Under the pieces are notes generated by a model, which saw nothing but the letters and a program-made list of their open reading frames with translations, did not search any database and was not told the DNA's origin. Shown in pieces: positions 37,838 to 46,992 of a stretch of 64,000 nt of DNA. The position numbers and the translations under genes were made by a program. Every line of letters starts with the position of its first letter. Within the stretch, counting starts at the first letter, position 1. The stretch comes from Methanolobus psychrophilus R15 (GTDB taxonomy: Archaea > Halobacteriota > Methanosarcinia > Methanosarcinales > Methanosarcinaceae), in contig CP003083.1 of the NCBI GenBank assembly GCA_000306725.1, forward strand, positions 1,922,001-1,986,000, given 5' to 3'.

Positions 37838-38551
37838 TTACTCGAATATCTCCGGTACAATGCGTCTTGCAACTTCCTCATATGCCTTGGAAAGGTCTCC
37901 CTTGTCAAAGCGGAATATATCCTTATCCATAGACTTCCCTGTGCTCTTATCCCATAGTCTGCAGGTATCACAGGATATCTCATCAGCCAGCACGATCTCT
38001 CCATCCTTCCTTCCAAACTCAAGCTTAAAGTCAGGAAGCAGGAACCCTTTTGAATCAAGGTACTTCACGAGGATATCGTTGATCTTAAGGGCCATGGTGC
38101 GTATCTGGGCTATCTCCTCATATGTGGCAATTCCCATTGCAACAGCTATATCCTCATTGAGCATCGGATCTCCGTGTTCATCGCTCTTGTAGTCCAGAAC
38201 AATGACTGGCTTCTTGAAGATCGTCCCCTCTTTTATCGGATATTTACGGGTTATGGAGCCGGCTGCGATATTACGTGGTATGACCTCTATGAGGATTATC
38301 TCGACAGCATCGACAAGCATCTCTGTGTCAGATATCATCTCAATATAGTGGGTCTTAATGCCTTCTTCTTCAAGCATCTCAAAGATCTTTCTTGAGATCT
38401 GGGCATTATAATATCCTTTATTTGCAGCTTCGCTCTTTTTCTTGCCATCAAAAGCTGTCAGGCTGTCCCTGAATTCGGCTATGAGCCTTTTTGGATCATC
38501 GGTCCTGTATATGGTCTTTGCTTTCCCTGAGTATAACTGTTCTTTTTTCAT
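37838..38551 (-). CDS. purC: SAICAR synthetase PurC
   Basis: A 237-residue enzyme: [15 protein letters not shown] at the start (ATP loop), [29 protein letters not shown], and [28 protein letters not shown]. It ligates aspartate to CAIR in purine synthesis. Its start is divergent from nikR with a 163-base intergenic region. The fit in length and motifs is complete. Confidence 0.97.
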   Translation of the reverse strand: MKKEQLYSGKAKTIYRTDDPKRLIAEFRDSLTAFDGKKKSEAANKGYYNAQISRKIFEMLEEEGIKTHYIEMISDTEMLVDAVEIILIEVIPRNIAAGSITRKYPIKEGTIFKKPVIVLDYKSDEHGDPMLNEDIAVAMGIATYEEIAQIRTMALKINDILVKYLDSKGFLLPDFKLEFGRKDGEIVLADEISCDTCRLWDKSTGKSMDKDIFRFDKGDLSKAYEEVARRIVPEIFE

Positions 38552-38651
38552 AACATCACTCCACTAAGGTATTCTATGTTTTAATGTTTTATGCCTGGTA
38601 TCGTATAACTATTTATGTCTTAATTTATGTACTATAAGTGATACAAAATGT

Positions 38652-38663
38652 TATTGTACAATA
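38652..38663. promoter_or_regulatory. Palindrome TATTGTACAATA upstream of nikR
   Basis: A perfect 12-base palindrome lies 52 bases before the nikR ATG in the purC-nikR intergenic region. NikR often represses its own gene, so this is a candidate autoregulatory operator; NikR half-sites are normally farther apart, so another binding mode or protein is possible. Confidence 0.4.
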
Positions 38664-38714
38664 CACTTTGTTATTATTTCAGACTAACACATATCATTTA
38701 AGGTGAATTCAACA

Positions 38715-39137
38715 ATGGACCAGGAACTTATGCGTATAGGTGTATCGCTTCCGGAAAACCTTCTGACCAAATTCGATTCGATTATAGAGAAAAGGGGCTA
38801 TTCATCACGGTCTGAAGGCATAAGGGATGCTATCAGGAATTATATCACCCATTATGAATGGATGAGCGATGTGAAAGGTAGACGAGTGGGTACTATCACA
38901 TTGATATATGATCATACAAAGCGTGGGCTATCCAGTGCCCTGACAGACATCCAGCATGATTACTCCCATCTTATCAAATCCGGGATACATATCCATCTTG
39001 ACCATGACAATTGCCTCGAGGTTATCATCCTTGACGGTGAAGGTGAGGAAGTCAAGACCGTCGCAGAGAAGATCATGGCTCTTAAGGGCGTTACTTACGT
39101 AAAGCTCAATACTGCCCTGCCCTCAGAAAGCCTATAA
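38715..39137 (+). CDS. nikR: Nickel-responsive regulator NikR
   Basis: From the ATG at 38715, with AGGTGA seven bases upstream, the protein has 140 residues. The ribbon-helix-helix ([15 protein letters not shown]) is followed by an ACT domain with the nickel ligands His81, His92, His94 and Cys100, spaced exactly as in E. coli NikR (76, 87, 89, 95). It binds Ni2+ and represses nickel import genes. Methanogens need nickel for F430 and hydrogenases. It converges on the ArsR gene with a six-base overlap. Confidence 0.96.
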   Translation: MDQELMRIGVSLPENLLTKFDSIIEKRGYSSRSEGIRDAIRNYITHYEWMSDVKGRRVGTITLIYDHTKRGLSSALTDIQHDYSHLIKSGIHIHLDHDNCLEVIILDGEGEEVKTVAEKIMALKGVTYVKLNTALPSESL

Positions 39138-39503
39138 CTCCTTCTGGAATCTCTCATTGATAGAGTATTCTATGGTCTGCAAAAGGGATCTTCCAAAATC
39201 TGTAAGGTAGTAGGTCTGGAAATTCCTTTCTCTTTTTGATTCCACCAGGTTCGCATCCTTGAGAAGCTTAAGATGATATGAGAGTGCAGAATGCTTGTAG
39301 TCGGTTATTTCCACAAGCACACAGACACAGAGCTCACTGACTTCCAGAGCCCTCAGGATATGTATCCTTACAGGGTCGGACAGGACTTTAAAAATGGACA
39401 CCAGCGGGCCGACATCCTCCTGCATCGTTTCATGGACCCTCAAGGTCACATTGTCGGGAAGAATGTAAGGCTCCGGGCATTCCGCAGTTGGTTCTACTTT
39501 CAT
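39132..39503 (-). CDS. ArsR/SmtB-family regulator with CxC metal motif
   Basis: A 123-residue winged helix with [16 protein letters not shown], the ELCVCVL motif (Cys59, Cys61; same place as the alpha-3 arsenite or cadmium site in ArsR/CadC) and [16 protein letters not shown] as recognition helix. It should release DNA upon metal or metalloid binding. No efflux gene is directly adjacent; the nearest same-strand gene upstream is a hemerythrin. Confidence 0.87.
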   Translation of the reverse strand: MKVEPTAECPEPYILPDNVTLRVHETMQEDVGPLVSIFKVLSDPVRIHILRALEVSELCVCVLVEITDYKHSALSYHLKLLKDANLVESKRERNFQTYYLTDFGRSLLQTIEYSINERFQKEL

Positions 39504-39568
39504 TGCTTGATTATTGTCCTTGTGGGTTAATAAGTTTTGTAATGGCTATGGGTAACTTACAGGAAATA

Positions 39569-39988
39569 TCAGTTCAAGCCTTTAGAATTAAAGAACGGGG
39601 CGTATTTTTTATCAGTTGATTCAATATGATTGATCAGCCAATCTTTGAGGAAGTTCATCAGTTCATAACTGAGCCCCGCTTTTCCACTTTCGTAGTCTTT
39701 TTTGAAGTTGCCGACCTGCTCGATGAATTTCTCATGTTCCTTTTTATGGGCTGCATATTGTGGATATCCATACTGCCTCATATAATTTTCCTCAGTCGTG
39801 AAATGGTTCTGAGTGTACGCAGCCATCCTAGTGATTATATCCAGGGTTATTTGCTTGCTTTTTGCATTCAACATAGCATCGTGAAGTTCGTTGATCATCT
39901 TCACAAGTTGCTGATGCTGTCCATCAATCTCTTTTATGTTCATGCTGTATTTGTCAGACCAGGTTATCAGTGCTATATTAATCACCAT
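39569..39988 (-). CDS. Bacteriohemerythrin
   Basis: A 139-residue four-helix protein. The di-iron ligands are all present: His25 (GQHQQL), His62 and Glu66 (NHFTTEE), His81 and His85 (HKKEH), His121 and Asp126 (HIESTD). ITWSDKYSMNIKEIDGQH is the family start. Hemerythrins bind O2 and may deliver or scavenge it in anaerobes. It stands alone, followed by an ArsR gene. Confidence 0.93.
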   Translation of the reverse strand: MVINIALITWSDKYSMNIKEIDGQHQQLVKMINELHDAMLNAKSKQITLDIITRMAAYTQNHFTTEENYMRQYGYPQYAAHKKEHEKFIEQVGNFKKDYESGKAGLSYELMNFLKDWLINHIESTDKKYAPFFNSKGLN

Positions 39989-40126
39989 GGATAAATATAT
40001 TTAAAAATATAAATACAAACTGGTCTGGTTCCGGATAAAATTCTGTATCGGATGTTCAGTTCCTGGATATGGGCCTATATACTTCCTTTTCAAAACAACT
40101 AAGTATTCATCTCCTCAATTAGAGTC

Positions 40127-40198
40127 GTGGCGCAGAATGTTATATCGTTTGATATAATAACCCCTCTATCCCGTCCTTATAATACATACGTGCGCCAC
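40127..40198. repeat. Nested inverted repeats (GTGGCGCA...TGCGCCAC with inner hairpin)
   Basis: GTGGCGCA (40127-40134) and TGCGCCAC (40191-40198) are complementary. Within them TTATATC-GTTT-GATATAA (40140-40157) forms a seven-base-pair hairpin. The element sits downstream of the minus-strand P-type ATPase and upstream of the hemerythrin gene. It may be a transcript end or a small structured RNA. Confidence 0.4.
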
Positions 40199-40223
40199 AT
40201 GATGATTTTCTACCAGTTCTATT

Positions 40224-42932
40224 CTACTTTACATTCCGGACAGCAATCTTTATCCCTTCCGCAAATATCAGTGTCACAAAAGCAACTCCCAGCGGCAGCA
40301 GCCATTCTGCAGGAGTGAGTGGCACAAGCTCAAATATATTGTTCAGGAAAGGAATGTACATGACCAGGAGTGTCAGCAGGACCGTGCTGAGCACACCTAT
40401 TACCATCAGCCTGTTGCTGAATATTCCTATTTTTGTTATAGGCTCCTCAAGGGACCTGAAAGAGAAAGGTATAAAAAGTATCATACTGACAATAGTCGCA
40501 AACGTAAGTGTCCTTGCCATTGTAGTATTCTCTAGAGGGTTATTGAGTACAAACACAAGAAATGCCGATGAGGCCATTACGGTGGCCATACTTACCATTA
40601 TCATAACATTCCTCTTCTTCAACAGGCTCTCATTGGGGTCACGGGGCTGCTGATCCATTATTTTTTCTCTCACCGGATCAAGTCCAAGGGCTATTGCAGG
40701 CATTATCTCGTCAAACATGTTGATAAACAGTATCTGCAGTGCCAGCAGGGGAATAAGTTCAAATCCAAGCAGCACCAGTCCCAGCATTATAAGCAGCACC
40801 TCTGTGAAATTTCTGGAAATAAGGTAAGTCGTGAATTTTTCTATGTTTTCGTAAATCGATCTGCCCCTTTTAACCGCTTCCACTATAGTGGCAAAGTTGT
40901 CATCCTGTAGCACCATAAGGCTGGACTGCTGCGCCACATCAGTTCCATTGAGCCCCATTGCCACACCGATATCTGCTTTCCTTAAAGCCGGTGCGTCGTT
41001 AACACCGTCTCCGGTCATTGCAACGATCTCCCCGTTTTTCTGCAGGGCTTTAACAATCCTCAGCTTCTGCTCAGGCATAGTCCTTGCATAAACGCTGATT
41101 CTGGCAGCTACTCTTTCAAACTCCTCCTCGTTCAATTCGTCAAGCTCGGACCCTGTTACAGCGCAGTCTGCGATAATGCGCTGCACTTTTTTGTCACTGT
41201 CTGTCCGTATTTCGGTATCTAACTGGCAAGTATTCACGTCACCCAAAAGACCTATATGCCTGGCTATGGCCTTGGCGGTATCTGGATTATCTCCTGTTAT
41301 CATCATCACTTTAATACCGGCTTTATGGGCGATTGCCACTGCCTCTCTTACCTCGTCCCGTGGAGGATCTATCATACCGACAAGCCCCAGGAAGGTCATA
41401 CCCTGTTCAAGATCATCTCTTGAAGGGTCTCCTGGATTCTCGTTGCAGGCAATTCCCAGAACACGGTATGCTGATGACGCCATCTTCTGGTTTATATCAA
41501 GTATATCCCTGTGCTCATTCTCATTGATTTCGGAAATCCTGCCATCTTTTTCGATATGGGTACAGCGCTTAAGGACGTACTCAGGAGCCCCTTTTGTGAA
41601 TGATATCCTCTTATTCCCATGATCGTGGACGGTTGTCATGAGTTTCCTCTCGGAAGTAAAGGCAATCTCATCGATCATCGGGTACTCTTTCTCAAGCTCA
41701 TTCTTCCATAATCCTGCCTTTGCAGCGACAACCACAAGGGCTATCTCAGTGGGATCTCCCACAGTATCCCACTTTTCTTCCCTTTTTACCAGAGATGAAG
41801 TGTTACATAATGCTACGGCCCTGAGTAATTTATTCACAGTATCGTGCTGGTCTATATTTGCCTTCTCTCCTTCTCTCAGGATCTCTCCCTCAGGTATGTA
41901 TCCTGACCCACTGACTTCAAACATCTGTCCGCTGACAAATATTCTCTCGACTGTCATCTCGTTCTTTGTAAGTGTTCCTGTCTTGTCTGTGCATATCACA
42001 GTAGTAGAACCTAATGTCTCAACAGCCAGCATCTTTCGGATTATCGCATTGTGCTGGGCCATTCGCCTCATACCAAAAGCAAGCGTGATTGTCATAATAA
42101 GTGGCAGCCCCTGAGGTACCGATGCTACGGCCAGTGCAAGTGCGACCAACAGGATCTCTGTTAGCGGGGCTCCTACAAAAAGTCCCAGCACAAAGGTGAT
42201 CAGGGAAGCAAGCAACGCTATTGCAGCAAGTTTTTTTGATAAACTTGTAACTCTTCTCTGAAGGGGTGTGGGTTCATCCTCCACCTGAATAAGGCCTGCT
42301 ATCTCACCTATCTTGGTCTCCATTCCGGTGGAAACGACAACAGCCCTGCACTTTCCGTGAACGATCTGCGTACCCGCAAATATCTCGTCTCCTACGTCCT
42401 TCCAGACAGGCTCACTCTCACCCGTAAGGGCCGCCTCTTCAATCCTGAGGCCATCCGATTTGAAAACAACCGCATCGGCAGGGATATTATCTCCCACCTC
42501 AAGAACCAGGACATCTCCGGGCACAACTTCCCTTGTCGGCACATTCCTGGGTTTATTATCCCGTATAACTGTCGTCTCAGGCTTGACTATGTCCTTCAGG
42601 GAATCCATTGCTTTCTCTGCCCTGTACTCCTGGATAAATCCCAGTATGATCACAAGGGCAATGATAAAGACAATGACCCAGAAATTGATAACCTCGTCTG
42701 CCAGCAGGGAGATTATTGCTGCAGCAATAAGCACCCATACAATGAAATCGGCAAACTGCCTGGTGAATATATTCCAGGCGGTTGTTTTTTTTGTTTCTGT
42801 CAACTCATTGTTTCCATATTTTTCCAGTCTCTCGGATATCTGCTGCTCAGGAAGCCCCTTCTCCGATGTTCCAAGCCTGGCAAATATATCCTCGACAGCC
42901 GGAATGTCCCCTTCCACCATATTCTCCTCCAC
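40224..42932 (-). CDS. P-type cation-transporting ATPase (P2, Ca2+-ATPase-like)
   Basis: The 902-residue pump has the N-terminal cation-ATPase domain, PGDVLVLEVGDNIPAD, TGES, the phosphorylation motif DKTGTLT at Asp316, TGDN and TGDGVNDAP. Ten membrane helices include VPQGLPL in M4 and NMFDEIMPAIALGLDP in M6, most like P2A/P2B calcium pumps. Substitution of Gln in VPQGLP for the usual Glu makes ion choice uncertain. It follows a sugar-kinase gene by 37 bases. Confidence 0.92.
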   Translation of the reverse strand: MEENMVEGDIPAVEDIFARLGTSEKGLPEQQISERLEKYGNNELTETKKTTAWNIFTRQFADFIVWVLIAAAIISLLADEVINFWVIVFIIALVIILGFIQEYRAEKAMDSLKDIVKPETTVIRDNKPRNVPTREVVPGDVLVLEVGDNIPADAVVFKSDGLRIEEAALTGESEPVWKDVGDEIFAGTQIVHGKCRAVVVSTGMETKIGEIAGLIQVEDEPTPLQRRVTSLSKKLAAIALLASLITFVLGLFVGAPLTEILLVALALAVASVPQGLPLIMTITLAFGMRRMAQHNAIIRKMLAVETLGSTTVICTDKTGTLTKNEMTVERIFVSGQMFEVSGSGYIPEGEILREGEKANIDQHDTVNKLLRAVALCNTSSLVKREEKWDTVGDPTEIALVVVAAKAGLWKNELEKEYPMIDEIAFTSERKLMTTVHDHGNKRISFTKGAPEYVLKRCTHIEKDGRISEINENEHRDILDINQKMASSAYRVLGIACNENPGDPSRDDLEQGMTFLGLVGMIDPPRDEVREAVAIAHKAGIKVMMITGDNPDTAKAIARHIGLLGDVNTCQLDTEIRTDSDKKVQRIIADCAVTGSELDELNEEEFERVAARISVYARTMPEQKLRIVKALQKNGEIVAMTGDGVNDAPALRKADIGVAMGLNGTDVAQQSSLMVLQDDNFATIVEAVKRGRSIYENIEKFTTYLISRNFTEVLLIMLGLVLLGFELIPLLALQILFINMFDEIMPAIALGLDPVREKIMDQQPRDPNESLLKKRNVMIMVSMATVMASSAFLVFVLNNPLENTTMARTLTFATIVSMILFIPFSFRSLEEPITKIGIFSNRLMVIGVLSTVLLTLLVMYIPFLNNIFELVPLTPAEWLLPLGVAFVTLIFAEGIKIAVRNVK

Positions 42933-42969
42933 CGAACTTTTCCCATATATGCATTTGAAGGATTAGCAT

Positions 42970-43917
42970 TTATAGATATTTGTATGAGATACTCTTTGCT
43001 TCAAGACTCAGCGCATACTTCCTTGAGATGTAGTTCTCAGCGCTCATACATACCTCAGTAGCAAAACCAATGCCTGTGCCTATCATCAGGTCCCATGCCG
43101 CCGATGAGATGTTTTCCGGTTTTTCTCCGGCCAGACCTTCCTGATGTAGTGTGTAAACAATTCCAGCGTTAAAACTGTCCCCGGCACCGACGGTACTGAC
43201 TGTTCTGATATCGGATGTCTTGTAGAATTCTGACCGGGAAGGCGTTCTAAGGTACACGCCTCTGCCTGCAGTAGTATATATCAGGCATTCGCACCCTGCG
43301 GCAAGCACGTACTCATAGGCTTCATCTGCGTTCCTGCATTCTCCAAGAGATAGCATGTCCTCATCCGAAGCCCTGACAATGTCGGAGTATCGGATATTGT
43401 TGTCAACAAGAGATCTTATGCTTTCAATATCCGGCGTGTAGGCTTTTCTGATGTTAGGGTCATAGAGGATGGTCGCGCCGGCTCTGTCTGCATCATCGAG
43501 AATTCTTGCGAACTCGTCTTTCAAAACAGCCGAGTTTGCCAGAATAGAGCCGAACATTACTATATCATTCTTTGTAAAACTCCTGCCGGCATTAAGAATC
43601 CTTCCATAAGGGAAATCCTCGTAAAAACTATAATGGGCATTGTTCCCGCTGTCCAGAAAAGCCAGTGCGATGGGTGATTTCCGGTTCTCGTACCTCAATA
43701 CATACTCTACGGAAACATTTTCCTTCTCCAGGAAACTGCATATCATGTCTCCCAGTGAATCGTTGCCAAGCTCGCTGACAAGCGCTACGGGAGTGCCTGT
43801 CCTTCCAAGCGAGACCGCGCTGTTGAGCATGGATCCTCCAGGGCAGGCTGAAACAAGTTCTTCCTCCCTGAAAAGTATGTCATAGAATGTTTCACTTATT
43901 GCAAATACACAGGAAAT
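42970..43917 (-). CDS. PfkB-family carbohydrate kinase, apparently starting with ATT
   Basis: The frame extends 29 codons upstream of its first ATG (43830). The extra part encodes the expected PfkB N-terminus, VFAISETFYDILF then ACPGGSMLNSAVSLGR, so the ATG is internal. Between the upstream stop (43936-43938) and this conserved part there is no ATG, GTG or TTG, but an ATT at 43917 is preceded by GGGGTG at five bases. The full product is 315 residues, normal for the family, with the C-terminal TVGAGDSFNAG anion hole and Asp base. Substrate (fructose, nucleoside or other) is unknown. Confidence 0.8.
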   Translation of the reverse strand: MSCVFAISETFYDILFREEELVSACPGGSMLNSAVSLGRTGTPVALVSELGNDSLGDMICSFLEKENVSVEYVLRYENRKSPIALAFLDSGNNAHYSFYEDFPYGRILNAGRSFTKNDIVMFGSILANSAVLKDEFARILDDADRAGATILYDPNIRKAYTPDIESIRSLVDNNIRYSDIVRASDEDMLSLGECRNADEAYEYVLAAGCECLIYTTAGRGVYLRTPSRSEFYKTSDIRTVSTVGAGDSFNAGIVYTLHQEGLAGEKPENISSAAWDLMIGTGIGFATEVCMSAENYISRKYALSLEAKSISYKYL

Positions 43918-43949
43918 GCAAACACCCCGGACATGTTATTGACACGATC

Positions 43950-44435
43950 TCAACCCACTGATTTAACAATTGTCAGGTAGTATAAAGGCTCTCCTTTTTC
44001 ATCCCGGTGGACAAGGGTCTGCTCCTCAACAGGTATAATTTCACCCATTTTTGTCCTTGCCCTGTATCTCTGCGTGACCTCATAGGCGCCTTCCCTGGTG
44101 TTCTCAAGCAACTCAAGCATTAATCCTGGAACATCCTCCGGATAAATGATATCCTCGTATACGAGTCTTCCTGAAATGAAGTCCTCCGGGCTGTATCCGA
44201 GAATTGATACCTGTGCTGACATGACTTTAACATGCCCGCCTTCTCCCGCGGCTCGCACAAGAGCAATTACCGGCATATGTCGGATGAGTTCTTCAAGGGC
44301 TTTTATGTAATCATCGGGTTTTGGCTGGCTGGCCATAGCAGGTGTTCTCTCTTCATGTTTGGTTTGAAGGAACTCACTCTCTTTAAGATCGTCCAGTTCG
44401 GTATCCTTTATGTTTGTCTCTCTCCCCGTTGTCAT
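43950..44435 (-). CDS. Single PAS-domain protein
   Basis: Start chosen at the ATG at 44435, with GGAGG five bases upstream; a GTG at 44447 is also possible. The 161-residue product has a low-complexity acidic N-terminus and one PAS fold (about 45-158): LGYSPEDFISGRLVYEDIIYPEDVPGL and QRYRARTKMGEIIPVEEQTLV. No kinase or HTH is attached. It is probably a sensor module partnering another protein, and lies between redox genes and the PfkB gene on the same strand. Confidence 0.8.
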   Translation of the reverse strand: MTTGRETNIKDTELDDLKESEFLQTKHEERTPAMASQPKPDDYIKALEELIRHMPVIALVRAAGEGGHVKVMSAQVSILGYSPEDFISGRLVYEDIIYPEDVPGLMLELLENTREGAYEVTQRYRARTKMGEIIPVEEQTLVHRDEKGEPLYYLTIVKSVG

Positions 44436-44635
44436 ATCTTCCTCCACTCCTTTCAGATGCTCATAAATGCTGGCAGATGATAATTACTCTCTCATCTTAT
44501 GATTTAAGCTTGCCTTCAGAACAAAAGTAATAGTAGTCGAAAGCCAGGTCCCAATGAAAAAAGGAGGCATGGGACAATAATAATGAAGAGGCAACAGCTA
44601 ACCTCTTCATGAAGTTAAAACTCTATATTGAATGT

Positions 44636-44920
44636 TTATTTAATAAAAAGCCCACACTTGCAGGAACCGCGTGTTTCAAGGTCTATTTTATGCGCTGCAC
44701 ATGGACAAATGATCTTCTTATCCTTTTCTTTGTCCCCTGTCCTCTTCTGGCAGAAACAGTACCATTCTCCAAACTGCTTCTTGTTATTGCAGATACCTTT
44801 AACTGCAGTAGTGATAACATCCCAGTCGCTGTTCAGCCTGTATCCTGAGTTTTCTGCATTTTTCTTCGAGCGTTCATAGAATTCAGCCTCAAGTTCACCA
44901 TCGAATCTCATTTTTATCAC
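44636..44920 (-). CDS. Ferredoxin:thioredoxin (disulfide) reductase catalytic-subunit-like protein
   Basis: The 94-residue protein has three CxC pairs: CFC (55, 57), CPC (72, 74) and CKC (87, 89), plus Cys44 and His77. Spacing (x14, x12) resembles the CPC-x16-CPC-x8-CHC of FTR beta chains, which hold a 4Fe-4S cluster next to a redox-active disulfide. Methanogen homologues receive electrons from ferredoxin and reduce thioredoxin-like disulfides. The ATG at 44911 (MRFDGEL) is an alternative start. It lies downstream of fprA in the same direction. Confidence 0.85.
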   Translation of the reverse strand: MIKMRFDGELEAEFYERSKKNAENSGYRLNSDWDVITTAVKGICNNKKQFGEWYCFCQKRTGDKEKDKKIICPCAAHKIDLETRGSCKCGLFIK

Positions 44921-44969
44921 TCTGTTTTACTGTTTTAGTTGTTCTATCATAATACTAACATGTCGCAAT

Positions 44970-46196
44970 TTAAGACTTTGCCTCTTCTTTTGCGATTTCT
45001 GCAAGCCTTTTTCCGACATCTCTGCACTGCTTCAGGTCATCCTCAAAAGGCCTGAACTTGACCTGCAGGCTCTCGGTTGCAAGTTTAAACCCTGCAGATT
45101 CTATCTCCTTTTCCATGCCTTTAATAGCTCCGCCTCCCCATCCGTAGGAGCCGAAGAGGAAGTATTTCTTGTTCTTTGGATGAAGCCCTGTCATATATGT
45201 AAGAAACCCTGCTACCGTGTAAAACATCTTATTGTTCATCGTAGGGGAGCCAATAGCAATGACCGGTGAATCCATCAGCTCCTTCATGGTCATACTCCAG
45301 TCGTTCTTTCTCAAATGGCGCACCCTTACTTCCACGCCTGCTTCTCTTACACCCTCAGCTATCTCCATTGCCATTTTCTCAGTGCTGCCCCACATGGTGT
45401 CATAGATCACAAGCACCTTTTGGGCAGCTTCTCCTCTGGCCCATCTGCCATAGGCTTCAATTATCCTGGAAGGATCCTTCCTCCAGATGACACCGTGGGC
45501 CGGGGCTATCATATCTATGCTTATCCCAAGCTCTTTTACCTTCTCCACATACTTGATAACCTGTCCGCCGAAGGGCAGCAGGATATTTGCATAGTAGATG
45601 GCAGCATCTTCCATGACATCCTCCACTTCATCATCAAAGCGTTTGGAAGTTGCAATGTGCTGGCCAAATGCATCGTTGGAGAAGAGTATCTTGTCCTCCT
45701 TGAGGTATGTCTGCATGCTGTCGGGCCAGTGCAGCATAGTTGCCTCAATGAACATCAGTGTCCGCTTTCCGAGTTTTATCTCGTCTCCGGTCTTTGCTAC
45801 CTGGAATTTCCAGTCGTCACAGCCCATTTCCCTGTAATGCTCACAGAGCCCGGACTTACCCTTGGCGCTTGCAATAAGGGTGGCATTTGTAGCGATGTCC
45901 ATTATCGCAGGCAATGACCCGGAATGGTCCATCTCCACATGGTTGGAGATAACATAATCTATCTTGGCCGGGTCAACTATCTGCCTTATTCTTTTGAGCA
46001 TCTCTTCGGAAAAGCTTGCCTTGACCGTGTCGATAAGCGCTATCTTCTCATCAACAATAAGGTATGCGTTGTAACTTCCACCTTTTGGAGTCTCGTAACC
46101 ATGAAAGTCTCTCAGGTTCCAGTCAACAACGCCTACCCAGTATATTCCCTCTGCTATCTTCAGTGGCTGTGGCTCATCCATAAGCATTATCTCCAT
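44970..46196 (-). CDS. fprA: Flavodiiron protein FprA (F420H2 oxidase)
   Basis: The 408-residue protein has an N-terminal metallo-beta-lactamase-type diiron domain with NHVEMDHSGS (His86, Glu88, Asp90, His91) and a C-terminal flavodoxin domain beginning VLVIYDTMWGSTEKMAMEIA (about 265). In methanogens FprA reduces O2 to water using F420H2. It sits six bases past a rubrerythrin-like gene and upstream of an FTR-like gene, forming an oxygen-defence operon. Confidence 0.94.
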   Translation of the reverse strand: MEIMLMDEPQPLKIAEGIYWVGVVDWNLRDFHGYETPKGGSYNAYLIVDEKIALIDTVKASFSEEMLKRIRQIVDPAKIDYVISNHVEMDHSGSLPAIMDIATNATLIASAKGKSGLCEHYREMGCDDWKFQVAKTGDEIKLGKRTLMFIEATMLHWPDSMQTYLKEDKILFSNDAFGQHIATSKRFDDEVEDVMEDAAIYYANILLPFGGQVIKYVEKVKELGISIDMIAPAHGVIWRKDPSRIIEAYGRWARGEAAQKVLVIYDTMWGSTEKMAMEIAEGVREAGVEVRVRHLRKNDWSMTMKELMDSPVIAIGSPTMNNKMFYTVAGFLTYMTGLHPKNKKYFLFGSYGWGGGAIKGMEKEIESAGFKLATESLQVKFRPFEDDLKQCRDVGKRLAEIAKEEAKS

Positions 46197-46201
46197 CTAA
46201 A

Positions 46202-46690
46202 TTATGTCTGCATCCTGAACTCGGTTGCCCATTCGAGAAGCTCATCTATTATCCTGTAATGTCCTCTCTCGGCAGCCGCAACGTTCTCAAAGAAAACCCT
46301 TTGGTCCTCATCATCTGCCCTCTTTGCCAGTTCTGAGTAGAAATACTCGCTCTTGTGCTCAAATCTCAGGGCTGCCAGCAATATTCCCACCTCTTCCAGT
46401 TTTTTTCCGGAGAACTCTTCCGCAAAAGACGCCTTGAAATCCGGGTAATCAAACTCAACGATAGGTGCCTTTTTCTGCTCTCTGTATTGCCGAAGATACT
46501 CGGCATGTTTCTTTTCCTCTTCTGCAAGGAAAGTGTAAAGATCCCTGGCAACCGCATTGCTCATCGAAGATGCTTTTTCCAGATAGTATTCCCGCCCTTC
46601 GTTTTCCAGTTCAATGGCCATGGCAATTGCTTCATCGATCGATCCGAGCTGGTCAAGCTCATCTGCTATTTCCTTTAAGGTGTCTTTCAT
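46202..46690 (-). CDS. Rubrerythrin-like diiron protein (ferritin-like, no rubredoxin domain)
   Basis: From the ATG at 46690, with GAGGT six bases upstream, the product has 162 residues. Two EX-type helix pairs bear diiron ligands: AIELENEGREYYLEKA, FLAEEEKKHAEYL, RFEHKSEYFYSEL and AAAERGHYRIIDEL. No C-terminal Cys4 rubredoxin is present, so electrons must come from a partner. It is a probable peroxide or oxygen scavenger, co-transcribed with fprA. Confidence 0.88.
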   Translation of the reverse strand: MKDTLKEIADELDQLGSIDEAIAMAIELENEGREYYLEKASSMSNAVARDLYTFLAEEEKKHAEYLRQYREQKKAPIVEFDYPDFKASFAEEFSGKKLEEVGILLAALRFEHKSEYFYSELAKRADDEDQRVFFENVAAAERGHYRIIDELLEWATEFRMQT

Positions 46691-46992
46691 GCCCATACCT
46701 CTGCCAGAATAAATGCTATGGTTAATCAAATCAGTTCAGTGTTTGTTTGCCTGAATATGAACAAATCCCACAGATTCAAACTATCGGGGTCCGGCTTAAT
46801 ATATCTTTCGAAGGTCGACTCTTTTCCCGATTGACTTTTTGGTCCCATATTAGGTTCCTCTTTACCCATTTTCAAAAAAAGGCAACCTCTACCTTTATTT
46901 AGAAACCTTTTTATTTACTATCATCCATTACAGAGGTTATATTTAGTTTGATTTCAGTATTTTAAATGTATTATTTTGACAGAGGTAATGTG

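Noticed and set aside
42357-43061. 234-codon plus-strand frame over the ATPase and PfkB genes
   Set aside because: Antisense shadow, rich in Cys, His and Tyr without motif.
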